This document shows positions 1-7,319 of a stretch of 64,000 nucleotides of DNA, piece after piece. The position numbers were made by a program, and so were the translations under genes. The DNA comes from Nakamurella sp040546275. Its GTDB lineage: Bacteria > Actinomycetota > Actinomycetes > Mycobacteriales > Nakamurellaceae. A model generated the notes under the pieces. That model saw only the letters and a list, made by a program, of their open reading frames with translations, ran no database searches and had not been told where the DNA came from. The stretch spans positions 185,548-249,547 of the forward strand of contig NZ_JBEPNO010000007.1 of assembly GCF_040546275.1 (NCBI RefSeq). The letters are read 5' to 3'. Position 1 is the stretch's first letter, and every line of letters starts with the position of its first letter.

Positions 1-1641
1 GTCGAGGGCGGAGACGGGTTCGTCCGCCACGATCACGCTCGGCCGCAACGACAATGCCCTGGCGATCGCAATCCGCTGACGCTGTCCACCGGAGAATTCG
101 TGCGCGTAGCGGGTGCCGGCGTCGGCCGGCAGGCCAACCGCCTCGAGCATCAGGGCCACCTGTGCCCGCCGCTCGGCCCCGCTGCCGATGCCCTGCGCGG
201 CCAGGGGTTCCTCGACGAGGGCGGATACCGTCATCCGCGGATCCAGCGCCGCCGACGAATCCTGGAACATCATCTGGAGATTGCGTCGCCGCTTCCGGAA
301 ATCCTGCGGGGCCAACCCGGCGATGTCGGCACCCTCGAACCGGACGGTCCCGGCGGTGGGTGTCTCCAGCCCGACCAGCATCCGGCCGATGGTCGTCTTG
401 CCGCAACCGGATTCACCGACCAGGCCGAGGGTCTCACCCGACCGGACGCTCAGGGTCACACCGGAGACAGCATGCAGTTCCCGGCGGGGCCGGAACGGCG
501 AACCGCTGCGCAGCCGGAAATCCCGGTGCACGTCGACCAATTCGAGCAACGGCGTCTCCGAGGCCTGCGGACGGGGCGCACGCAGGCCCAGATCCTCGGC
601 CACCCGGGCTGTTTCGCCCTCGACCCGCGGGTGGAAGCAGGCATAGGTGTGACCGGGCCCGACTTCCTCTAGAACGGGGTCCCGGTCCCGGCAGATGTCG
701 CTGGCAAACCGGCACCGAGGTGCGAAGCGACACATCGCAGGCAGACCACTGAGCTTCGGCGGTGCTCCGGCGATTGCCACCAGCGAACGACGAGCGTCCA
801 GCTCCAGCGTGGGCATGGACTCGAACAGGGCCTCGGTGTACCGATGAGCCGGTGCCCGGAAGAGCTCGACCGTCGAGGACTGCTCGACGACCCGGCCCGC
901 ATACATGACGGCCACCCGGTCGCTGTGGCCGGCGATGACACCGAGATCGTGGGTCACCAGCAGGATTCCCATCGACAGCCGGCTCTTGAGGTCGTCCAGC
1001 AACTCGAGGATCTGCGCCTGGATGGAGACGTCCAGAGCCGTTGTCGGCTCGTCGGCGATCAGCAGCGCCGGTTCGCAGACCAGCGCCAGCGCGATCATCA
1101 CCCGCTGCCGCATGCCGCCCGACAGCTGATGTGGGTAGTCGCCGAGCCGCTCTGCGGGCCGAGGCATTCCCACCAACCCGAGCACCTCGGTAGCCCGGTT
1201 CCTGGCCGCCCTCAGCGATCCGCCACGGTGGATGCGGTAGGCCTCCATCAGCTGGCTGCCGACCGTGCGGGTCGGGTTGAGGGAGGTCATCGGGTCCTGG
1301 AAGATCATCCCGATGTCGCTGCCGCGCAGGCGGCGCATCTCGCGGTCGGCGAGACCGGTCAGTTCCCGGCCGGCGAACTTGACGCTGCCGCCGGTGATGG
1401 TGCCGCCCGGGGGTAGCAGTCGTAGGATCGACATGGCGGTCATGGTCTTGCCGGAGCCCGACTCTCCGACAAGACCGACCGTCTCACCGGGGGCGATGGT
1501 CAGCGACACACCGTCCACTGGTGTGATCTTCGCGCCGCGGGTGACGATCTCGGTCTGCAGATCGCTGATCTCCAGCAGCGGCCCGGAGGTCGCCGCCGGT
1601 CGAAGGCCGACGACCGCCACTGACTGTCCCGGGGTATTCAT
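1..1641 (-). CDS. Fused oligopeptide-type ABC ATPase (DppD-DppF fusion), 3' end outside window
   Basis: This encodes the ATP-hydrolysing subunit of a dipeptide/oligopeptide-family importer. The reading frame is open from the ATG at 1641 to base 1 (547 codons) and leaves the window inside the second Walker B region (the last residues read EPVSALD), so the gene is partial only because of the window edge. Two complete nucleotide-binding domains are visible in one chain: Walker A GESGSGKT, signature LSGGMRQR and Walker B LIADEPT in the first, then an oligopeptide-type cysteine-rich segment (CRFAPRCRFASDIC), then GESGCGKT and FSGGQRQR in the second. The start overlaps the stop of the upstream permease gene by 4 bp (ATGA), implying translational coupling. 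Substrate is not readable from an ATPase. Confidence 0.95.
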   Translation of the reverse strand, partial: MNTPGQSVAVVGLRPAATSGPLLEISDLQTEIVTRGAKITPVDGVSLTIAPGETVGLVGESGSGKTMTAMSILRLLPPGGTITGGSVKFAGRELTGLADREMRRLRGSDIGMIFQDPMTSLNPTRTVGSQLMEAYRIHRGGSLRAARNRATEVLGLVGMPRPAERLGDYPHQLSGGMRQRVMIALALVCEPALLIADEPTTALDVSIQAQILELLDDLKSRLSMGILLVTHDLGVIAGHSDRVAVMYAGRVVEQSSTVELFRAPAHRYTEALFESMPTLELDARRSLVAIAGAPPKLSGLPAMCRFAPRCRFASDICRDRDPVLEEVGPGHTYACFHPRVEGETARVAEDLGLRAPRPQASETPLLELVDVHRDFRLRSGSPFRPRRELHAVSGVTLSVRSGETLGLVGESGCGKTTIGRMLVGLETPTAGTVRFEGADIAGLAPQDFRKRRRNLQMMFQDSSAALDPRMTVSALVEEPLAAQGIGSGAERRAQVALMLEAVGLPADAGTRYAHEFSGGQRQRIAIARALSLRPSVIVADEPVSALD

Positions 1642-2555
1642 GCTGCCGCCTTCTCCCGACGGAACATGGGCAGCACGAACCGGCGGAACAGCATCCGCCG
1701 GTGCCCGTGCCGCGGATCCAGCACCGTCATCACGTAGTCGCCGAGAAAATTGGTGAGCAGGATGGTGATGGTGATTGCGATCCCGGGGAACGTCGAGAGC
1801 CACCAGGCCATCGACAGATTCGACGCGCCGGCGGCCAGATCGCTGCCCCAGTCGGCGGCCGGGAGTTGCACACCCAGGCCGAGGAAGCTCAGCGTGGTGG
1901 CGGTCAGCACGGCCCAGCCGATGCCGCTGCTGATCAGGACGACCACCTCGGTGGCCAGGTTCGGCAGCAGGTGCCGCACGGCCGTGCGGGAGGACCGGGA
2001 TCCGAAAACCTTTGCTGCCTGGACGAACTCGACGGCACGCAGCTGCCGCACGGAGGATTCCACCACTCTGGCGAAACCGGGCGTGAAGGCGACGCCGACG
2101 GCGAGCACGATCGACGGCACACCGGATCCCACGGTTGCGATGAGGATGAGGGCGATCAGCAGGACAGGCAGAGCCAGCAGGACGTCGACGACGCGCATCG
2201 TGACAGCGCGGACCCAGCGGGGTCCCGACCCGCCGATCACGCCGATCCCGACACCGGCGAGGGCGGCGACGATGACGCCGAGGACGCTGGCCAGCAGCAC
2301 CGGTCTGGCACCGTAGACGGTCCGGCTGTATACGTCCCGACCGAGTTGGTCGGTCCCGAACCAGTGCGCGGCGCTGGGACCGGTGAGGATGTCGTCGCCG
2401 GTGTTGATGGGGTCCTGATGGGCCAGCAGCCCGGGCGCCAGCAGTACCGCGAGGATCAGCAGCACCGCGACGGCTACCACGACCCTCGACAACTGCTGGC
2501 GGACAGACCCTGCCGCCCCGGCCAACCGGGCGCGGGGAGTCACGGTGGCGATCAT
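1638..2555 (-). CDS. DppC-type ABC transporter permease
   Basis: A 305-residue inner-membrane permease of the oligopeptide/dipeptide importer family (second permease, DppC/OppC type). It has a short basic N-terminus, a first membrane segment rich in Val/Leu/Ala, the GTDQLGRDVYSR motif typical of DppC/OppC, five further hydrophobic segments, and the EAA-loop equivalent near the C-terminus with the usual family ending (LDPRHGHR). It overlaps the downstream ATPase and the upstream DppB-type permease by 4 bp each (ATGA), so the three are one translationally coupled unit transcribed leftwards from the binding-protein gene. Confidence 0.95.
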   Translation of the reverse strand: MIATVTPRARLAGAAGSVRQQLSRVVVAVAVLLILAVLLAPGLLAHQDPINTGDDILTGPSAAHWFGTDQLGRDVYSRTVYGARPVLLASVLGVIVAALAGVGIGVIGGSGPRWVRAVTMRVVDVLLALPVLLIALILIATVGSGVPSIVLAVGVAFTPGFARVVESSVRQLRAVEFVQAAKVFGSRSSRTAVRHLLPNLATEVVVLISSGIGWAVLTATTLSFLGLGVQLPAADWGSDLAAGASNLSMAWWLSTFPGIAITITILLTNFLGDYVMTVLDPRHGHRRMLFRRFVLPMFRREKAAA

Positions 2556-3484
2556 GCGACAGCCGTCGCGAGGCGCGTGCGGGGATCGACTGCCCCGACG
2601 ATGAGGTCGATGATCAGGTTGATCACCACGTATCCGCCGCCGATCAACACCACCGCGCCCTGCACCACCGGGATGTTCTTGCTGGTGATCGAGGTGGCCA
2701 GGAAACTACCGATACCGGCCCGCCCGAAGATGACCTCGGTGATGGCTGCTCCCGTCAGGATGTTGCCGAACTGCAAGCCGATGGTCGTGATCGCCGGGAT
2801 CGACGAGTTCCGCAGCGCGTGCCGCATCAGCACTCTGGACTCCGAAGCCCCGTGCGCTCTGGCGGCCTTCACGTAGTCGGACCGGTATTCCTGGATGATC
2901 TTGCCCCGGATCAGCCTGGTCAGGATCGCCGAGTATCCCCAGCCGAGCGAGACGGCCGGAATGATCAACGACGAGACGGTCCCGTCGTCGATGGCCGGTA
3001 GCCACTGCAGTTTCACGCTGAAGAACAACACCAGCACCAGAGCCAGGAAGAAGTAGGGGATCGCAACACCCAGGAACGAGAACCCCCGACACAGTCTGTC
3101 CAACGATGAGTTCGGCCGCACGCCGGCCGCCAGACCCAGCGGCACCCCGATGACGATCGCCACCGCGAGCGCGGAAAACGTCAGGACCAGGGTGCTGGGC
3201 GCCCGGGAGAGCAGTTCGTGGGCGACCGAGTTCTGCGTCAGGTAGGAGGTTCCCAGATTCCCGTGCAGCAGCTGGCCCAGAAAATCCAGATACTGCCGCG
3301 GGAGGGAATCGTTCAGCCCCAGCTGTTGCCGCAACCCGGCGATCTGTTCGGGAGTCGAATTCGACCCGAACAGGATGATCTGGGCGGGATCACCGGGCAT
3401 GAGGTGGATCAGCAGGAACGCGAGCACGGTGATGCCGAACAGCACGGGCAGGGCGGCGGCCAGTCGACGCAGTACGTAGTCCAT
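2552..3484 (-). CDS. DppB-type ABC transporter permease
   Basis: A 310-residue integral membrane protein, first permease of the same importer. It begins with the DppB/OppB hallmark (YVLRRLAAALPVLFGITVLAFLLIHLMPGDP) spread over the first membrane segment and following loop, and ends with the family ending VDPRTR. The ATG lies only 4 bp downstream of the binding-protein stop codon, and the 3' end overlaps the next permease by 4 bp. Length is normal for the family. It forms the translocation pore with the DppC-type partner. Confidence 0.95.
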   Translation of the reverse strand: MDYVLRRLAAALPVLFGITVLAFLLIHLMPGDPAQIILFGSNSTPEQIAGLRQQLGLNDSLPRQYLDFLGQLLHGNLGTSYLTQNSVAHELLSRAPSTLVLTFSALAVAIVIGVPLGLAAGVRPNSSLDRLCRGFSFLGVAIPYFFLALVLVLFFSVKLQWLPAIDDGTVSSLIIPAVSLGWGYSAILTRLIRGKIIQEYRSDYVKAARAHGASESRVLMRHALRNSSIPAITTIGLQFGNILTGAAITEVIFGRAGIGSFLATSITSKNIPVVQGAVVLIGGGYVVINLIIDLIVGAVDPRTRLATAVA

Positions 3485-3488
3485 TTCC

Positions 3489-5288
3489 TCAGCCCACTTG
3501 GGCGCCGTGGAAGAGGATGTACCCGTTGAGAGTGGTGCTGACGTTCTTCACCGTCGGGGCCATGGTGAAGGCGCCGTTCACGTCCCACAGCGGCAGGTAC
3601 ATGGCGTCCTTCATCAACGTGGTGCCAACCTGTTCGTACAGTGCATTTCTCGCCGTGTCGGCCGCCGTCGCGTTGGCCTTGGCGATCATGGCATCCACCG
3701 CGGGGTTGGCGTAGTGGCTCCAGTTGAACCCGGACTTGATGGCGTCGGAATTGACCCAGATGTTGAGCAGGTACGGGTCGGCGCCGTAATAGCCGAAGGC
3801 GCCCAGGTTGTGCGTGCCGGCATTGAACGATCCCTGCGCCGTGGCGAAAGGCTGCACCGTCGTGGTGGAGGTGAAACCCACCTTGGACAATTGTGAGACG
3901 ACGAACTGCGCGGGCAGTTCGAATCCGCCGCCGGTGAAGAGCAGGATCTCCAGCGACAGCTTCTTCCCGTCCTTGGCCCGAACCCCATCCGAGCCCTTGA
4001 CCCAACCGGCGGCATCCAGCAGCGCATTGGCCTTGTCCGGGTTGTACGAGTACAGAGTGCTCGACGGCTTGCTGTACCCGGGGGTGATCGGGGTCAGCAC
4101 GCTGTGGGCCGGCACGTCCACCCCGAACAGCACATCCTTGGTCAGCTTCTCCTGGTCGACGGCGTACATGATCGCCTGCCGGACGTTGATGTCGTCCGTC
4201 GGGAACTTGGTGACGTTGATGGGCATCCCGCTGGGCGTGCCGATGGACGGCACGGTGAGCTGGGTGAACTTCCCGGACTTCGACGCGGCCGAGATGTCGT
4301 TGGCCGGCAGGTTCATCGCGATCTGGAGCTGTCCGGCCTGCATGGCGTTGTACCGCCCGCTGTCGTCGGGCACGATGCGGAAGGTGAGCTCCGATAGTTT
4401 GGCCGGGCCGGTGCCCAGCGCCGGCGGTCCCCACTTGTAGGCCGGGTTGTTCAGCACCGTCAGATGATCGCCGGACACGTACTCGCTGAACATGAACGGG
4501 CCGGTTCCCACCGGATGATTGCCGAATCCGGTGGCGCCGTACTTGGCCAGAGCCGTCGGCGAGATGATGCCGAAGTTGCCGGCGGCCTGCTGGTGCAGGA
4601 AACCCGCATTCGGCTCGGAGAAGATGATCTCGACCGTCGATGGGTCGATGATCTTCGTTTCCTTGTACGGTCCGAGGGCGCCCAGACCGCTCTTGGACTT
4701 GGTCGCCGGATCCACGACGTGGTCGTAGGTGGCCTTCACGGCCGCGGCGTCGAACTTCGTCCCGTCGTGGAAGGTCACGTCGGTGCGGAGTTTGAAGGTG
4801 TAGGTGGTGGCGTCGGCCGACACGGTATAACTGGTCGCGAGACCGGGGTGGAATTCACTGGCTCCGCCGTTCTTGCCCGGGAGCCACCAGACCAGCGGAT
4901 CGAACAGTGCGAACGTGATCAACAGGGTCAGCGCCAGGCCGGTCGCGCCCGGGTCCAGGGTGTCCGGGGTCGACGGGATACCCATCACCAGCTTGCCGCC
5001 GGCCGCCGCTGCCACCGGCGCGGCGGAGGGCGCCGACGGTGCCGCCGCAGCACCGGAGTCGGCAGCGGCGGACGGCGAGCTCGACGAAGATGCTGTCGAA
5101 GACGTTGCACCACAGGCACTCAGCACGAACCCCGCGGCAACTGCTCCGCCAAGGCCGAACATCCTGCGCCGAGAGAAATGTTGCCCGGCCGACGGGCGGA
5201 GAAAGAGTGGGTTGACGATGCCGGCGTCTTCCGGGGACCCGACTTCGCTGGGACGGCCGGACGAATCGCCATTGCGGTGGTCTGTCAT
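3489..5288 (-). CDS. Family-5 solute-binding lipoprotein with Tat-type signal
   Basis: A 599-residue extracytoplasmic substrate-binding protein of the oligopeptide-binding (SBP_bac_5) family. The N-terminus has an unusually long hydrophilic leader of about 38 residues, then a twin-arginine stretch SRRRMFGLGG and a lipobox LSAC with the lipid-attachment cysteine at residue 59, so it is probably exported folded by Tat and anchored to the membrane. A Ser/Ala/Pro-rich linker follows. The family signature around VGTGPFMF is present. It is the first gene of the leftward transporter operon. Ligand could be a peptide or an oligosaccharide; the neighbouring TauE exporter and GntR regulator do not decide it. 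Confidence 0.93.
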   Translation of the reverse strand: MTDHRNGDSSGRPSEVGSPEDAGIVNPLFLRPSAGQHFSRRRMFGLGGAVAAGFVLSACGATSSTASSSSSPSAAADSGAAAAPSAPSAAPVAAAAGGKLVMGIPSTPDTLDPGATGLALTLLITFALFDPLVWWLPGKNGGASEFHPGLATSYTVSADATTYTFKLRTDVTFHDGTKFDAAAVKATYDHVVDPATKSKSGLGALGPYKETKIIDPSTVEIIFSEPNAGFLHQQAAGNFGIISPTALAKYGATGFGNHPVGTGPFMFSEYVSGDHLTVLNNPAYKWGPPALGTGPAKLSELTFRIVPDDSGRYNAMQAGQLQIAMNLPANDISAASKSGKFTQLTVPSIGTPSGMPINVTKFPTDDINVRQAIMYAVDQEKLTKDVLFGVDVPAHSVLTPITPGYSKPSSTLYSYNPDKANALLDAAGWVKGSDGVRAKDGKKLSLEILLFTGGGFELPAQFVVSQLSKVGFTSTTTVQPFATAQGSFNAGTHNLGAFGYYGADPYLLNIWVNSDAIKSGFNWSHYANPAVDAMIAKANATAADTARNALYEQVGTTLMKDAMYLPLWDVNGAFTMAPTVKNVSTTLNGYILFHGAQVG

Positions 5289-5336
5289 TGCAGGACTCCC
5301 TTGGTCTCAACAGGAGCAGTTCCAAGCTCCGTATGT

Positions 5337-5344
5337 TGTATACG
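5337..5344. promoter_or_regulatory. Candidate GntR operator before the binding-protein gene
   Basis: The core TTGTATAC starts at 5336, 48 bp upstream of the binding-protein start at 5288. The centre GTATAC is self-complementary. The same TTGTATAC core (on the minus strand) occurs before the TauE/SafE gene near 6469-6477. GTATAC-centred palindromes are typical of FadR/FCD-type GntR regulators, one of which is encoded at 6514-7176. The link to this regulator is inferred from proximity. Confidence 0.5.
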
Positions 5345-5423
5345 GGAAGTCAAGCGCAGATTTGTTTCGTGCGGATCAACAGGTCGTGGCGACGGGGAAG
5401 ATTCGCCCGATTGCACCTGCATG

Positions 5424-6356
5424 TCACGGCCAGAACAGCAACTTCAGCCCGACGATTGAGCCGAACGTGATGACCGCGATCCGCAGCGCAACGACAGGGA
5501 GGCGCCGCGCCACTCTGGCGCCGACGTAGCCGCCGAAGAGGCTGGCCACAGCCATAATCAGCACCGGCAGCCAGGCCACCGGACCGAAGAGGACGAAGGC
5601 GACCATCGCCAGGGTGTTGATGGCCAGCGACAGCGCATTCTTCAGGCCGTTGATCCGTTGCAGACCGAACGGAAGCAGGGCCCCCAGTACCCCCAGCAGC
5701 AGGATCCCGAGGCCGGCGCCGAAGTAGCCGCCGTAGGCGGAGGACACCAACACTCCGGCATACAGGAGAACCTGGCCTGATCCAGCGTCCCTTCTGGCGG
5801 CCTGTCGACTTTCCCGTCCGGGGGTCGGTTCGCCATCCCGTTCGGCCGCCGTTTCGCCATCCCGTTCGGCCGCCGTTTCGCCATCCCGTTCGGCCGCCGT
5901 TTCGCCATCCCGTTCGGCCGCCGGTTCGCGGTCCCGTCCAGCGACCTTGCCAGTTGTCTGCGCCGCCCCCCTGGTCCTGCTGATCCGGGCCGCCAGCAGC
6001 GGCTGCATGGCGAACACGGCGGTGGCGGCCAGGATCAGCCATGGCACCAGCGCCGTGAAGGCGGTCGCCGGTGTGGTCAGCAGGACGATGGATCCGATGG
6101 CCGATCCGACCACGGCGACCGCAGCGAGCTTCACCGCCCGGGGTGCATCCCTCGCCAGCTCGCTGCGATACCCGATGGCACCGCCCAGGTATCCCGGCCA
6201 GAGAGCAACGGTGTTGGTCACGTTCGCGGTCACTCCCCCGTACCCGGCGGCCAGCAACGCCGGGAAGGAGATCAGCGAACCACCGCCGGCAACGGCGTTG
6301 AACGAACCGGCGACGACCCCGGCTGCTCCCAGCAGGACCCCGGTGCCCACATTCAT
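5424..6356 (-). CDS. TauE/SafE-family (DUF81) anion exporter with repeat-containing loop
   Basis: A membrane protein of the sulfite/organosulfonate exporter TauE/SafE family. Hydrophobic segments with the characteristic small-residue pattern (GAAGVVAGSFNAVAGGGSLISFPALL near the start, split by short polar turns) support this. The chosen ATG at 6356 gives about 310 residues; a GTG at 6419 would add 21 polar residues and neither has a strong ribosome-binding site. The family is usually about 250 residues; the excess here is a hydrophilic central loop containing four AERDGE(T/P) octapeptide repeats encoded by a 24-bp tandem repeat. It sits between the transporter operon and a GntR regulator, so it may export a catabolic product of the imported substrate, which is inference. 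Confidence 0.88.
   Translation of the reverse strand: MNVGTGVLLGAAGVVAGSFNAVAGGGSLISFPALLAAGYGGVTANVTNTVALWPGYLGGAIGYRSELARDAPRAVKLAAVAVVGSAIGSIVLLTTPATAFTALVPWLILAATAVFAMQPLLAARISRTRGAAQTTGKVAGRDREPAAERDGETAAERDGETAAERDGETAAERDGEPTPGRESRQAARRDAGSGQVLLYAGVLVSSAYGGYFGAGLGILLLGVLGALLPFGLQRINGLKNALSLAINTLAMVAFVLFGPVAWLPVLIMAVASLFGGYVGARVARRLPVVALRIAVITFGSIVGLKLLFWP
5829..5940. repeat. 24-bp tandem repeat inside the TauE/SafE gene
   Basis: Four contiguous 24-bp units (5829-5852, 5853-5876, 5877-5900, 5901-5924) are identical except for the last base of unit 4, and a degenerate fifth unit follows to about 5940. The unit length is a multiple of three, so copy-number change keeps the reading frame; it encodes an acidic/basic octapeptide AERDGETA in the cytoplasmic or external loop between the two halves of the transporter. 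Confidence 0.95.
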
Positions 6357-6468
6357 GGCTGGTCCCGCACCAGTCGCAGGGAGATCACGGGCTGCCTCCG
6401 ACCGACTCGTCGAGCGCACCCTGCGGTCTTCGGATGAAGCCCGTCGTCGACCCTCGCTTCTCGGCTAA

Positions 6469-6476
6469 TGTATACA
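6469..6476. promoter_or_regulatory. Candidate GntR operator before the TauE/SafE gene
   Basis: A perfect 8-bp palindrome TGTATACA lies in the 94-157 bp gap between the regulator stop codon (6514) and the exporter start. On the minus strand it reads TTGTATACAT, sharing TTGTATAC with the site before the binding-protein gene. The pairing of the two sites with the adjacent FCD-type GntR gene suggests a small regulon. Confidence 0.55.
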
Positions 6477-6513
6477 AGAAAAGGTCAGCCGACGCCACCC
6501 TGCGGCCACAAGA

Positions 6514-7176
6514 TCAGGCGCGCTGCCGGTACGACGCACGTGCAGCCAACACGTGGCGACGCGCCTCTGTTTCCGAGAGGTCGCCGTCGCCGGACGCAAT
6601 CGCGTGGATCAATCCTTGATGCTCGGCCCAGGACTGCGGAGCCCGATCAGAGGCGCTGTGCCGGAAAAGCCACTGGCTCCGCTTGACCATCGGCGCACCG
6701 ATTCCAGCGAGGTAGGTGTTCTCGCTCAATTCGAACACGCAGGTGTGGAACTCGGTGTTGAGATCGGCGAGAGCGTCCAGATCCGTCTTGGCGTAGGCCT
6801 TCTTGGCTCGGGACTGGATCTCCTCCAGCCGTTTGATTCCCACCTTGGTGATCTGCACCGAGGCGAGTCGGGCACTGAGTGGCTCCAACGCCAGCCGCAC
6901 ATCGAAGAGGTTCTCGGCTTCCTGAGCCGACATGCTCGCGACGAAGGCGCCACGTCGTGCGGTTACTTCCAGGAAGCCCTCCGTGCTCAGGACACGCATC
7001 GCCTCGCGGATGGGATTGCGGGACACGTCGAGCCTCTCGGCGAGGCGGTCCTCGATCAGGCGCTCACCGGGCAGCAGTTCCCCGCCGAGGATCATTCGTC
7101 GCATCTCTGCCGCGACCACTTCACGCAGGGGCAGGTGCGAGGACCCCAGCGTGTTCGACGCATTTGTCGCAGTCAT
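6514..7176 (-). CDS. GntR-family regulator, FadR/FCD type
   Basis: A 220-residue transcription factor. Residues about 15-80 form a winged helix-turn-helix of the GntR family (LAERLDVSRNPIREAMRVLSTEGFLE is the recognition region, split around the two helices), and the all-helical C-terminal part has the FCD metal/ligand pocket pattern (DVRLALEPLSARLA early, the LNTEFH motif in the middle, and a late AEHQGLIHAI histidine motif). FCD regulators generally sense small organic acids or sugar acids. It probably controls the exporter and the ABC operon through the two GTATAC sites. The ATG at 7176 is the natural start. Confidence 0.93.
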   Translation of the reverse strand: MTATNASNTLGSSHLPLREVVAAEMRRMILGGELLPGERLIEDRLAERLDVSRNPIREAMRVLSTEGFLEVTARRGAFVASMSAQEAENLFDVRLALEPLSARLASVQITKVGIKRLEEIQSRAKKAYAKTDLDALADLNTEFHTCVFELSENTYLAGIGAPMVKRSQWLFRHSASDRAPQSWAEHQGLIHAIASGDGDLSETEARRHVLAARASYRQRA

Positions 7177-7319
7177 GGTTCACCATGCTAGTTGTTCGAC
7201 CGGCCCCCGAACGACACTTGACCGACCCCTGCCCCCGCCCCCCTCCCGCGCGGATCAACCAACCCTGCGCGGATCAACTCGCCCCGAAACGGACCTGTGG
7301 GGGACAGGAGTCAACGAGT

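Noticed and set aside
1701..2876. Long plus-strand frame (391 codons) opposite the permease genes
   Set aside because: It is antisense to two clear DppB/DppC permeases, is rich in Gly, His, Asp and Arg without domains, and is a typical high-GC shadow.
5325..5353. Sigma-70 promoter for the first binding-protein gene
   Set aside because: A TTGACT is present on the minus strand at 5353-5348, but no acceptable -10 box lies 16-18 bp downstream.
5829..5940. CRISPR-like array
   Set aside because: Units are directly contiguous 24-mers with no spacers and lie inside a coding frame.
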